Part shown: piece after piece, positions 48,455 through 56,988 of the stretch
How positions within the stretch are numbered: the stretch's first letter is position 1
Layout of the letters: every line of letters starts with the position of its first letter
Source: Dehalococcoidales bacterium
GTDB taxonomy: Bacteria; Chloroflexota; Dehalococcoidia; Dehalococcoidales; Fen-1064
NCBI GenBank assembly: GCA_020342155.1
Contig: CP070842.1
Span: forward strand, 1 to 57,278
Direction: 5' to 3'
DNA: 57,278 nucleotides
Translations under genes and position numbers: made by a program
Notes under the pieces: model-generated
What the model saw: the letters and a program-made list of their open reading frames with translations, nothing else
Databases searched by the model: none
Told to the model about the DNA's origin: nothing

Positions 48455-49732
48455 ATGCCGGTAACAGCGATTGTCGGTGCAAACTGGGGCGATGAAGGTA
48501 AAGGAAAGACGACTGATTACCTGGCGGCCAGAGCTGATTTTGTGGTCCGCTTCCAGGGCGGGAATAACGCCGGTCACACCATAATCAACGAGTATGGCAA
48601 GTTCGCCCTGCATCTAATACCGTCGGGCGTCTTTTATCCTGACGTGGTCAATGTGCTTGGTCCCGGGGTGGCGGTGAACATCACGGCCTTTCTCGAAGAG
48701 CTAAAGCAACTTGCCCAACGCGGTGTGCCCGAACCGGTTATACGGATTTCGGAGCGGGCCCAGGTTGTCTTACCCTACCATATACTGTTTGACGAGTACG
48801 AGGAGGAGCGACTCGGTAGTCAGCAGTTTGGCTCCACTAAAATGGGGATAGCACCCTTTTACGCCGACAAGTATATGAAGGTTGGGGTGCAGGTGGCTGA
48901 TTTGTACCATGAGAAGCGCTTGCGGGCGCGGCTCGAATCAGCGCTGGCGGTGAAGAATGCTCTCGTGGAACACCTGTATCGCAAACCGCGTCTCGATATC
49001 GACGAAATTATCGCCGGGCTGCTGGAAGACGGCCGGCGTGTCGACCGTTTTGTTTGTGATACTACATCGCTTTTACACGACGCACTGGCCGAGGGAAATG
49101 AAATCCTGCTGGAAGGACAGCTAGGCGCTTTACGTGACCCTGACCACGGGATTTACCCGTATCCGACCTCGTCCTCGCCGCTGGCCGGGTTTGGCGCTAT
49201 CGGAGCCGGTGTCCCCCCTTATGCTATCAACCGAATCATTGCTGTGACCAAGGCGTATTCCAGTTGCGTTGGTGCCGGACCTTTTGTAACCGAGCTGACA
49301 GGGCCTGAAGGGGATGAGTTACGTCTCAGAGGGGGAGATGAGGGGGAGTTTGGGGCGACGACGGGCCGCCCTCGCCGGGTGGGGTGGTTCGATGCTGTGG
49401 CGACTCGCTACGGTTGTCGGGTACAGGGTGCCACCGAGGTGGTATTCACCGTGCTGGATGCGCTGGGCTACCTGGACGAAATCCCTATCTGTGTGGCTTA
49501 CGAGGTGAATCGAAAGACGGTCAGTGATTTTCCCAATCCGGCTGAGCTTGGGAGTGCCTTGCCTGTCTTCGAGGTGCTCCCCGGATGGAGAGAGGATATT
49601 TCCGACGCCAGGTATTTCGATGACCTTCCTGCCAATGCGCAGGCGTATGTCCTGCGAATCGAAGAGCTGATTGGGGTTCCGGTTAAATTCGTCTCGGTGG
49701 GATCAGACCGACAGGCAACGATTGTACGCTAA
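48455..49732 (+). CDS. purA: Adenylosuccinate synthase
   Basis: The 425-residue enzyme converts IMP and aspartate to adenylosuccinate with GTP, in AMP synthesis. The N-terminal G-A-N-W-G-D-E-G-K-G-K-T and Q-G-G-N-N-A-G-H-T are diagnostic. G-P-G-V-A-V-N further on and T-G-R-P-R-R-V-G-W-F-D-A near residue 305 also match. Length is that of bacterial PurA. It has a strong ribosome-binding site (GGAGGTGG). It is not linked to purB in the window. The HAD genes follow on the same strand. Confidence 0.97.
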   Translation: MPVTAIVGANWGDEGKGKTTDYLAARADFVVRFQGGNNAGHTIINEYGKFALHLIPSGVFYPDVVNVLGPGVAVNITAFLEELKQLAQRGVPEPVIRISERAQVVLPYHILFDEYEEERLGSQQFGSTKMGIAPFYADKYMKVGVQVADLYHEKRLRARLESALAVKNALVEHLYRKPRLDIDEIIAGLLEDGRRVDRFVCDTTSLLHDALAEGNEILLEGQLGALRDPDHGIYPYPTSSSPLAGFGAIGAGVPPYAINRIIAVTKAYSSCVGAGPFVTELTGPEGDELRLRGGDEGEFGATTGRPRRVGWFDAVATRYGCRVQGATEVVFTVLDALGYLDEIPICVAYEVNRKTVSDFPNPAELGSALPVFEVLPGWREDISDARYFDDLPANAQAYVLRIEELIGVPVKFVSVGSDRQATIVR

Positions 49733-49750
49733 TCTCGTGAATTGAGACCA

Positions 49751-50428
49751 ATGAACTACGAAACCGTAATCTTCGATTTATTCGGGACGCTGGTCAATGA
49801 CCTTGCCGGACCAGAATATGAGGTTATACTCGGGCAAATGGCGTCGGTGCTGCGTGTATCTTACCGTGATTTTCGGCAACTATGGTCAGATACCTACTAC
49901 GAACGAAATACGGGTGGCTTTAATAGCATTGAGGATAATGTTGCATATATTTGTAAGGAGTTTGGGGTTCAGGCAGAGCAGGATGATACCAAGCGTACCG
50001 CGCAGATCAGACATGATTTTAAGAGAAGCGTGATGTTGAAGCCTAGAACAGACGTTTTAGAGGTGCTTTCTAACCTGAAATCTCAGGACCTCAAGATTGG
50101 CCTTGTCAGCAACTGCACTCCTGCTGCTCCGGTAATCTGGCCGGATACACCTCTCGCTTCACTCTTCGACGTAACGGTGTTTTCCTCTTCAGTAGGTATA
50201 CTGAAACCAGATCCCCGTATTTATCTATTAGCTACGGAGCGGCTGGGGGTGCAGCCAGAAGACTGTCTCTATGTCGGTAACGGGGGTAGTCAAGAGCTAG
50301 CCGGTGCCGCAAAGGTAGGTATGACTTCTGTTCTTATCCGTGTCCCTGGAAAGTATTCTGTTGTCAGGGAAGAATGGAATGGCCCTACTATCGCTTCCCT
50401 TACAGAATTGCTGGCGCTGGTTGAGTAG
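49751..50428 (+). CDS. HAD-family hydrolase, tandem copy 1 (altered motif IV)
   Basis: Reading from ATG 49751 gives 225 residues. The nucleophile motif is F-D-L-F-G-T-L; the second Asp position holds Phe, as in some haloacid-dehalogenase branches. Motif II is G-L-V-S-N-C, and motif III is K-P-D-P-R-I-Y. Motif IV reads Y-V-G-N-G-G-S-Q-E-L, where the usual acidic pair is missing its first Asp. The next gene is a clear paralog with G-D-G. Reduced magnesium binding or a non-catalytic role is possible. Confidence 0.8.
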   Translation: MNYETVIFDLFGTLVNDLAGPEYEVILGQMASVLRVSYRDFRQLWSDTYYERNTGGFNSIEDNVAYICKEFGVQAEQDDTKRTAQIRHDFKRSVMLKPRTDVLEVLSNLKSQDLKIGLVSNCTPAAPVIWPDTPLASLFDVTVFSSSVGILKPDPRIYLLATERLGVQPEDCLYVGNGGSQELAGAAKVGMTSVLIRVPGKYSVVREEWNGPTIASLTELLALVE

Positions 50429-50464
50429 CTCAACTGATTTTGTATAGGTATTGGGAAAGAATCA

Positions 50465-51154
50465 ATGAAATACACAGCCGTTATATTTGATTTGTTTGGG
50501 ACGCTGATAGATAATTTCTCAGATGAAGAATATCGTAAGGTATTAGCAGAGATGGCCTCGGTACTTTCGGCTCCATCAGACGATTTCGAGAACCTCTGGT
50601 TAGGCCTGTTCGAGGAGAGGGTGACAGGCGTACTCGAAAGTCCGGTGGGTGCTATTGGATGTGTCTGCCAGAAGCTTAACGTACGCCCGGATAATGCTCA
50701 AATCGAAAATGCTGCCCGAATCAGGTTTGACATGTCCCGGCGGGTAATGAAGTTGAGGCAGGATGCTGTAAAGGTGCTCTCGCATTTGAAAACAGAAGGC
50801 TATAAGACCGGTCTCATCAGCGACTGCTCATACGAAACGACAGTCGTATGGGAAGATTTACCTCTGGCACCATTAATCGATGTCGCCGTATTCTCTTGTT
50901 TAGTTGGTATAAAGAAGCCCGACGCACGTATTTATCATCTGGCAACGGAGCAACTGGAAGTACGGCCGGAGGACTGTCTCTATGTCGGTGATGGTAGTAG
51001 TCAGGAACTGACCGGTGCTACTCGGGTGGGCATGAGCCCTGTCTTGATCCGTATCCCCGATGAGACGTGGGAAGACCCCTATCCCAACGATGTCAGGGAT
51101 TGGAGTGGCCCCAGGGTCTCATCGCTGACGGAAGTTCTGGCGCTGGTTAAGTAG
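50465..51154 (+). CDS. HAD-family hydrolase, tandem copy 2
   Basis: The 229-residue protein shares with copy 1 F-D-L-F-G-T-L at the start, the motif II region G-L-I-S-D-C, K-K-P-D-A-R-I-Y-H and the motif IV segment Y-V-G-D-G-S-S-Q-E-L-T-G-A, here with Asp. Both are of the subfamily I cap type by length, and they probably arose by duplication, with 36 bp between them. The substrate is unknown (a phosphoglycolate phosphatase-like or dehalogenase-like enzyme). A NUDIX gene follows. Confidence 0.82.
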   Translation: MKYTAVIFDLFGTLIDNFSDEEYRKVLAEMASVLSAPSDDFENLWLGLFEERVTGVLESPVGAIGCVCQKLNVRPDNAQIENAARIRFDMSRRVMKLRQDAVKVLSHLKTEGYKTGLISDCSYETTVVWEDLPLAPLIDVAVFSCLVGIKKPDARIYHLATEQLEVRPEDCLYVGDGSSQELTGATRVGMSPVLIRIPDETWEDPYPNDVRDWSGPRVSSLTEVLALVK

Positions 51155-51173
51155 GCTGTTGGAGGAGGAGAGT

Positions 51174-51647
51174 ATGAGCTCCGAAGAGGGTATTCCTGAT
51201 TCATTTAGCCGTGAGTACCCGCAACGCCCGATAGTCACTACCGTCGCATGTGTCTTTCGTGAAGACAGGGTACTCCTGATAAAACGCGCCCAAGAGCCCA
51301 GCAAGGGTTGCTGGAGTGTACCTGGCGGCGTTATTGAGATTGGCGAGGCAATCTACGATGCCATACGGCGCGAAATCCGCGAGGAGTGTGGCATTGAAAT
51401 TGAAGTGGTCAAAGTCATCAATGCGGCTGACGGTATTATCCCGGACGGAGCCGGGCGTGTCTGGTTTCACTACGTGCCGATATACATACTGGCCCGCTAT
51501 GTGAGTGGGGAAGCACACCCCGGTTCGGATGCCTCGGAAGTCGGCTGGGTGGCACGTGAGGGACTGGATACTTTCGATCTGAGTCCTATTACCTACGAGA
51601 ATGTAATCCGGGCCTTTGACATGGCTCGTGACCTGGGCCTTTTCTAA
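51174..51647 (+). CDS. NUDIX hydrolase
   Basis: ATG 51174 (157 residues) is chosen because GGAGGAGGAG lies just upstream; ATG 51159 is in frame. The NUDIX box G-x5-E-x7-R-E-U-x-E-E-x-G-U is intact: it starts G-V-I-E-I-G-E-A-I-Y-D and ends R-E-I-R-E-E-C-G-I, near residues 48-70. It probably hydrolyses a nucleoside diphosphate derivative. The leading segment and S-K-G-C-W-S-V-P-G-G resemble the ADP-ribose or 8-oxo-dGTP groups. It is co-directional with the HAD genes, which could share a nucleotide-clean-up role. Confidence 0.9.
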   Translation: MSSEEGIPDSFSREYPQRPIVTTVACVFREDRVLLIKRAQEPSKGCWSVPGGVIEIGEAIYDAIRREIREECGIEIEVVKVINAADGIIPDGAGRVWFHYVPIYILARYVSGEAHPGSDASEVGWVAREGLDTFDLSPITYENVIRAFDMARDLGLF

Positions 51648-51863
51648 CGGAGAGTCGCAGTATCTCTACGAATGGGAGACGACTCAAGGGGGACATCCCC
51701 TTGCCCCCAGTTCCAAACGGATTTCACCCCTCTAGACTCTCCAAAAGGGGATGGGGAGTGAAATTTTGGGTAAGTACCACCTTAGGCACGACCATTCGCC
51801 TGCTACATCGTATGACTGGAATTTCATCATAGTCTAGCCTTTGTGACTTCTCTGGGTATACCC

Positions 51864-52751
51864 TTACTTTTCCAATAGTAGATTAATAAAGGATAAGAGA
51901 CCTGTTCGTCCTGCCTCCTTTTTACGCAGATCGATAAGCTCTAGTACTTGCGCAGGCAGTAAATAGCGGGTAGTCTCATTTATCACCTTTATTTTAAAGC
52001 CCATTTCTTGTAGTTTATGCAATAGAGCTGACGGTTCGGTTCCAAGATGACTAAGTCCTTCTGGCCAAAATTCCATCATGATTTTTAGTTCATCCTGTTT
52101 TAGTATGTTCTCGGCACCATCCAATATCAAGCCCTCGGCACCCTGTGCGTCCAGCTTGATAATATCTACCTTTTCGTCTTTAAAAAATTCGTCGAGGGTT
52201 ACGGTTTCTACCTCTATCGAAACGGCCTTTTCAAAAGTATTGTCCTGAGATAAGGAGTGGGTGCTTGAGCTAACCCTGTCAAGAAACAGTTCAGCTATCC
52301 CGCATTCATTCGAAACGGCTTTGTTAACAGCGATGACATTGGTGTAGCCGTTTAATTCAATATTCCTGACAAGAAGTTTGTAATTACCCGGTTCCGGCTC
52401 GAATGCATATACCTTACTGTTGTTCCCGACTAATCTTGCTGCAATCAGACTGTAATACCCTACGTTAGCGCCAATATCCACCACAGTCATGCCTTTAGTT
52501 ACCATATCATTGAACAGTTCTGTTTCGGCTTTTTCATAGCTTTGGCTTAGTAACCCGCCAAGCCCGACCCTCTCGTAGTCAGCATTAATGTACATCTTGA
52601 TTCCCTGGAGCTTGGTTAGTGCAATCCCCCGTGGCCGAAGTCTCTCGAGTAGAAAACTATATGCCCATGGTACTCCGGGGACTCTTCTCAGCCCTTTTCT
52701 GCTAAGAAACGCGTTGGCCTGCTTAAAAAGCGTAAACATGAGTTTTTTCAT
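51864..52751 (-). CDS. FkbM-family SAM-dependent methyltransferase, copy 2
   Basis: The 295-residue protein shares the FkbM layout with copy 1 at 11551. Motif I is V-V-D-I-G-A-N-V-G-Y-Y-S near residue 91. V-Y-A-F-E-P-E-P-G-N follows, and I-I-K-L-D-A-Q-G-A-E near residue 198 is the family hallmark. The N-terminal helix of about 70 residues is longer and basic. It is divergent from the GNAT-like gene at 52925, with a 173-bp shared region. The two genes together repeat the pair near 11-12.4 kb. The methyl acceptor is unknown. Confidence 0.87.
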   Translation of the reverse strand: MKKLMFTLFKQANAFLSRKGLRRVPGVPWAYSFLLERLRPRGIALTKLQGIKMYINADYERVGLGGLLSQSYEKAETELFNDMVTKGMTVVDIGANVGYYSLIAARLVGNNSKVYAFEPEPGNYKLLVRNIELNGYTNVIAVNKAVSNECGIAELFLDRVSSSTHSLSQDNTFEKAVSIEVETVTLDEFFKDEKVDIIKLDAQGAEGLILDGAENILKQDELKIMMEFWPEGLSHLGTEPSALLHKLQEMGFKIKVINETTRYLLPAQVLELIDLRKKEAGRTGLLSFINLLLEK

Positions 52752-52924
52752 TGGTCTGCTCCTACTCTAAACCCACCTCATATTACTCAGTCAGAGATAG
52801 TCTCTGCTCCTTTGTCTGAGTATATTTACTGCAAAATTTATATAATAGAACATACCATATTCAGGTAACCTTGCTCTACTTCCCATTATCACGATATTGA
52901 CTTATACTAACATTGAAGGAAACT
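52752..52924. promoter_or_regulatory. Shared divergent region of the second FkbM/GNAT pair
   Basis: AT-rich stretch between divergent gene starts. TATAAT (52841-52846) stands on the plus strand without a convincing -35. TTGACTTATACT occurs at 52896-52907, too compact for a normal promoter. It should contain promoters for both genes. Confidence 0.35.
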
Positions 52925-53632
52925 ATGTTTAACGTGATGGTTTCTAAGGTCAGGCGCGCATTTGCCGTAGTACGTTTCGGACTGCTTATTTTACGATGGT
53001 GCGGTTTACGAATATTCATAAGTAATGTGGTACACCAGCTATATGGACGAACAATTTTTCTTATCACGACGGGGCAGTTTGATAGACCGCCGCCGTCCGA
53101 TTTTGAATGTACTGTTCAACTGGCTTCACCCAGTGATATAAAAGAGCTCTTTAGTGGGCTACGCACTGAAAGCCCCGAAGGAAGGTACCAACTGCTCGTC
53201 CGAAGATGGTACCACGAACGCGGGTTTAATGATTGCTATATAACCAGGACATCTGATACCAATGAAATTTGTCATGTTCGGTGGCTTGTAACAGCCAAAC
53301 ATATCAAACAAATGGGATGGGAAGAAAGGTACTCTCTTGGTGAAGACGAAGTAATGTCAGAAAATAATTATACGTTTGAAAGGTTTAGAAGAAAAGGCGT
53401 GAGCCGAGCTACTGCTATTCAAATACGGGAAATTATGCTCCAGCTAGGTTATCGTCATAGAAGGGAATACACTGACGAAACAAATATGGCACAACTCAGA
53501 GGCGAAGAGAAGAGTGGTAATATGGTGCACGAGAAGATTCTAGAACGGCACCTCTTATTCCGTGTCACTCGTAAAACCCTGGAACGGTATGACCCGCCAA
53601 TACCTGTAAAAGCTCCGGACGAAAGTCAATAA
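52925..53632 (+). CDS. GNAT-like acyltransferase family protein, copy 2
   Basis: ATG 52925 is preferred (235 residues): AAGGA lies four bases before it, and the TTG at 52913 is weaker. It has an N-terminal basic-hydrophobic helix, G-F-N-D-C-Y-I-T-R, C-H-V-R-W-L, E-D-E-V-M-S-E-N-N-Y-T-F-E and the region R-R-K-G-V-S-R-A-T-A. These correspond, block by block, to the protein at 10851. The R-x-x-G-x-x-x-A element fits the GNAT acyl-CoA loop. A role next to the FkbM methyltransferase is inferred from the repeated pairing only. Confidence 0.6.
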   Translation: MFNVMVSKVRRAFAVVRFGLLILRWCGLRIFISNVVHQLYGRTIFLITTGQFDRPPPSDFECTVQLASPSDIKELFSGLRTESPEGRYQLLVRRWYHERGFNDCYITRTSDTNEICHVRWLVTAKHIKQMGWEERYSLGEDEVMSENNYTFERFRRKGVSRATAIQIREIMLQLGYRHRREYTDETNMAQLRGEEKSGNMVHEKILERHLLFRVTRKTLERYDPPIPVKAPDESQ

Positions 53633-53658
53633 GTCAGAATTCGCCAGGTATTCAGGCT

Positions 53659-53689
53659 AGCAGGTCTTTAAGGGTCTGCTGGTTTTCTT
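53659..53689 (+). terminator. Probable terminator
   Basis: The 8-bp stem AGCAGGTC / GGTCTGCT (53659-53666 and 53673-53680, two G-T pairs) is followed by ggttttcttc. It follows the GNAT-like gene. Confidence 0.6.
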
Positions 53690-53795
53690 CTATCCTTTGA
53701 ATAACTCCCTCATTTCCCGACCTGTCTGCTATATACTACTACCTTATCCCTTTGTCGTGTGGACGCATGTCCTTAAGTATTAACTGGGCCTGTGC

Positions 53796-53801
53796 TATAA
53801 T
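53796..53801 (+). promoter_or_regulatory. Possible -10 element of prfA
   Basis: TATAAT at 53796-53801 lies about 18 bases before ATG 53819, giving an mRNA leader of about 10 bases. The -35 candidate TTAAGT (53773-53778) is weak. This would be another short-leader gene. Confidence 0.4.
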
Positions 53802-53818
53802 TCTATCGGTGATTGAGT

Positions 53819-54889
53819 ATGTGGGATAAGCTGGAACAGATAGACAATCGATACCAGGAAATCGACCGGCAGATGGCGGTCCCTGAGGTCGCTTCGGATC
53901 CGAAAGAGCTACAAAAGCTGGCCCAGGAGAAGGCTGCTATTGATGAGGTTGTGACTATTTATCGGGAGTACAAGGCTACTGTAAAATCGCTAGAAGAGAC
54001 CAACGAGATGCTGCGTACCGAGCAGGACGAAGAGATGGCCGCTCTTGCTAAACAGGAGGTCACCGAATTAGAGTCACGGCTTGAGCAGTTGAGTGAACAG
54101 TTAAGGCTGGCCCTGGTACCCAAAGACCCCAATGATGAGAAGGATATCATCATGGAAATCCGGGCGGGGGCTGGTGGTGATGAAGCCGGGCTTTTTGCCG
54201 CCGACTTATTCCGTATGTACACCCGGTACGCACAGGCGAGGGGCTGGGGTGTCGATATTGTCAGTGCCAACGAGAGCGGTATCGGTGGATTCAAGGAGAT
54301 TATCTTCGAGGTGAAGGGAAAAGGTGCTTTCAGCCGACTTAAGTATGAAAGGGGCGTTCATCGTGTGCAGCGGGTACCGGTCACCGAATCTTCCGGTCGG
54401 ATTCACACCTCTGCCGCCACCGTAGCCGTCCTGCCCGAGGCTGAGGAAGTGGAGCTGGATGTCAACCCCGACGACCTGCGGATTGATATCTTCCACAGCG
54501 GTGGTGCCGGGGGACAGAATGTCAACAAGGTTGCCACGGCGGTACGTATTACCCACGTGCCGACCGGAATGGTTGTCGTCTGCCAGGACGAACGGTCACA
54601 GCTAAGGAACAAGACGAAAGCAATGGCCGTGCTCCGTGCCCGGCTACTCGATATTGAGCAGCGACGGCAGGAGGCTGAGGTAAGCACGCAGCGCCGTTCC
54701 CAGGTTGGTACCGGTGACCGTTCCGAGAAGATTCGTACCTATAACTTCCCGCAAGACCGTGTTTCAGACCACCGTATTAGCATGAATCTGCATAACCTGC
54801 CCCGGTTTATGGAGGGAGACCTCGACCAGCTTATTGATGCCCTTGCCAACGATGACCAGGCAAAACAGCTGCAGGAACAACTGACGTGA
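53819..54889 (+). CDS. prfA: Peptide chain release factor 1
   Basis: The 356-residue protein terminates translation at UAA and UAG. The anticodon-like tripeptide is P-V-T in R-V-P-V-T-E-S-S-G-R-I-H-T-S. The catalytic G-G-Q lies in S-G-G-A-G-G-Q-N-V-N-K, followed by I-T-H-V-P-T-G. The start M-W-D-K-L-E-Q-I-D-N-R-Y and the helical N-terminal domain are standard. TTG 53813 lies in frame upstream, but ATG 53819 is usual. prmC begins overlapping its stop. Confidence 0.96.
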   Translation: MWDKLEQIDNRYQEIDRQMAVPEVASDPKELQKLAQEKAAIDEVVTIYREYKATVKSLEETNEMLRTEQDEEMAALAKQEVTELESRLEQLSEQLRLALVPKDPNDEKDIIMEIRAGAGGDEAGLFAADLFRMYTRYAQARGWGVDIVSANESGIGGFKEIIFEVKGKGAFSRLKYERGVHRVQRVPVTESSGRIHTSAATVAVLPEAEEVELDVNPDDLRIDIFHSGGAGGQNVNKVATAVRITHVPTGMVVVCQDERSQLRNKTKAMAVLRARLLDIEQRRQEAEVSTQRRSQVGTGDRSEKIRTYNFPQDRVSDHRISMNLHNLPRFMEGDLDQLIDALANDDQAKQLQEQLT

Positions 54890-55725
54890 TTGTCAGACAG
54901 GCCTTAGCTAATGGGCGGCGGCTGCTTGAGGAGTATGAAATCGAGGACGCTCCACTTGAGGCTGAGATTCTGCTCAGGGATGTCCTCAAGAAAACACGAG
55001 TAGAGTTGTACCTGGAGCTTGACCACGAACTGAGTCCACAACAGTATTATGCTTACCGCATATTAGTCAGGCGACGCTGTCGTGACGAACCCACCGCTTA
55101 TATCCTGGGGCGCCGTGAATTTTACGGCCGTGATTTTCTGGTTGACAATCGTGTCCTGGTACCACGTCCAGAGACAGAGCTTCTGGTAGAGAAGGCAATC
55201 GGGCTGGCCCGTGATTACGAGACCCCTTTACTGGCCGATGTTGGTACCGGCTGCGGTGCGGTTGCTATTATATTGGCGCTGGAGCTACCGGAGTCGATAG
55301 TCTATGCCACTGATGTCTCCGGTGATGCCATCAGGGTAGCCCGTAAAAACTGCCAGAAGTACGAAGTCGGTCTTCGGGTACATCTTTTGAGGGGGGACTT
55401 GCTTGAAATCCTCCCTCAGTCTGTTGACATAATAGTTGCCAACCTGCCGTATGGCTGTAATGCCGACCTACCCAGTACCGGTCCGGTCAGCGCCGAGCCG
55501 CGTCTGGCCATCGATGGCGGTGTCGATGGGCTGGAGCAAATACGCCAGCTCTGCCGTCAGGCAGGCAGCAAACTTCGTCCTCATGGCCATCTGCTTCTGG
55601 AGGTAGGGCTGGGCCAGGCTGAGGCTGTCGCTATTCTACTGCACGGCCTGTTTCCCGAGGCCCAGACGGAGATAATACCGGATCTGAGTGGTATTGACCG
55701 GGTAGTCAGCCTGTCGTTATTTTGA
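54886..55725 (+). CDS. prmC: Release factor glutamine methyltransferase
   Basis: The 279-residue methyltransferase starts at GTG 54886, overlapping the prfA stop by four bases. It methylates the GGQ glutamine of release factors. R-E-F-Y-G-R-D-F-L-V-D-N is the usual central segment. L-V-P-R-P-E-T-E-L-L-V near residue 91 is the PrmC signature, and D-V-G-T-G-C-G-A-V is motif I. The motif IV N-P-P-Y appears here as N-L-P-Y-G, a frequent variant. The coupling with prfA fits the substrate relation. Confidence 0.95.
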   Translation: MIVRQALANGRRLLEEYEIEDAPLEAEILLRDVLKKTRVELYLELDHELSPQQYYAYRILVRRRCRDEPTAYILGRREFYGRDFLVDNRVLVPRPETELLVEKAIGLARDYETPLLADVGTGCGAVAIILALELPESIVYATDVSGDAIRVARKNCQKYEVGLRVHLLRGDLLEILPQSVDIIVANLPYGCNADLPSTGPVSAEPRLAIDGGVDGLEQIRQLCRQAGSKLRPHGHLLLEVGLGQAEAVAILLHGLFPEAQTEIIPDLSGIDRVVSLSLF

Positions 55726-55749
55726 TATCTAAAAAGAGGAGGTTCTCAA

Positions 55750-56943
55750 ATGGCGGGACCGTTAGTCGGGATAAGAGTGCTTGACCTGGGACGCTTTATT
55801 GCCTGCCCATTCTGTGGAATGCTGCTGGCTGACCTCGGTGCCGAGGTTATCCGGGTGGAGAGGTCAGGCGGTGGACAGGACCGATACCTCGGCCTTTTGG
55901 CGCCAACAGGTGATAGCTATGGTTTTACCAACTATAATCGTAATAAGAAAGGTATATCGTTAAATTTCGAGAGGACTGAGCGCGGCCGGGAGATACTTAA
56001 CGAGTTAATTAAGCGCTCGGATGTGGTGATTGAGAACTTCAGCCCTGAGGCCGCCCGGGCTCTTGGTATTACCTATAAAGACTTGAAGAAGGTCAGGCAG
56101 GATATTATCTTCGCTGATATATCCGCCTTCGGTACTACCGGTCCGTTCAACCACCGTCTTGGCTTTGACCAGATTGCCAAGGCAATGTCCGGGGCAATGG
56201 CTGTCAGTGGCTTTCCCGGGCCTCCGACCAAAGAGCAGACACCCCACATTGACTACATGACAGCCAGTCTGACGGCGGTGGGTGTCGTGTCGGCACTCTA
56301 CCACCGGGAGCGAACGGGGGAGGGGCAGATGATTGATACCGCTCTGCTGCAAACGGCCGTTACTATCATGGCACCGACGATAGGGGAGTGGGAGATTGGC
56401 GGCAAGCTTCGCCAGCAGACCGGTAACCGCAGCCCGTGGATTGGGCCGAGTGACCTTTATAAAACTAAAGACGGCCGGTGGGTAATGCTGGCCATCATCA
56501 CCAGCTCTATCTGGAGGCGATTCTGCCGCTTTATTGACCGTGATGACCTGGCAGAAGACCCCCGGCTCAACGACGACCTGGCCCGCTGGGAGCACCGTGA
56601 TATCGTTGACCCGGTGGTTGCGGAGTGGGTGGCCTCGAAGACTGCCGAGGAAATCATGACGGCTGCGGAGCAGGTACCCATCCCCGCTGGAATCTGCCAC
56701 GAGCAGACCGAGGTCGCTAGCCATCCCCACGTAAAGGCGCGTGAGATGCTGACCGAGGTGCCTTACCCTGATGGCAGTAGTAAGATGCTGGTCACCGGAT
56801 TGCCCATTCGCATGTCAGGTACTCCGACCGAGATACAGCGCTCCTTCCCGGCGGTGGGGGAGCACAACGAGGAAATCTACTGTGGACTGCTCGGGTACAG
56901 CCGCGAAGACTTGACCCGGCTGGCTGAAGAAGGCATAATCTAA
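55750..56943 (+). CDS. Class III CoA-transferase (CaiB/BaiF family)
   Basis: The 397-residue protein starts G-I-R-V-L-D-L-G-R-F-I-A-C-P-F-C, followed by L-G-A-E-V-I-R-V-E and N-R-N-K-K-G-I-S-L-N. D-V-V-I-E-N-F and a presumed catalytic Asp in H-I-D-Y-M-T-A follow. AGGAGG precedes the ATG. It is related to the 41247 gene. The adjacent methyltransferase at 56989 may be co-transcribed. CoA donor and acceptor are unknown. Confidence 0.9.
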   Translation: MAGPLVGIRVLDLGRFIACPFCGMLLADLGAEVIRVERSGGGQDRYLGLLAPTGDSYGFTNYNRNKKGISLNFERTERGREILNELIKRSDVVIENFSPEAARALGITYKDLKKVRQDIIFADISAFGTTGPFNHRLGFDQIAKAMSGAMAVSGFPGPPTKEQTPHIDYMTASLTAVGVVSALYHRERTGEGQMIDTALLQTAVTIMAPTIGEWEIGGKLRQQTGNRSPWIGPSDLYKTKDGRWVMLAIITSSIWRRFCRFIDRDDLAEDPRLNDDLARWEHRDIVDPVVAEWVASKTAEEIMTAAEQVPIPAGICHEQTEVASHPHVKAREMLTEVPYPDGSSKMLVTGLPIRMSGTPTEIQRSFPAVGEHNEEIYCGLLGYSREDLTRLAEEGII

Positions 56944-56988
56944 GTCCACTGTTATACCCAACAGTAATCACCTGACTGAGGTGGAATT

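Noticed and set aside
51685-51703. Hairpin CAAGGGG/CCCCTTG after the NUDIX gene
   Set aside because: The stem is G/C-rich but no T-run follows, so terminator function is not supported.
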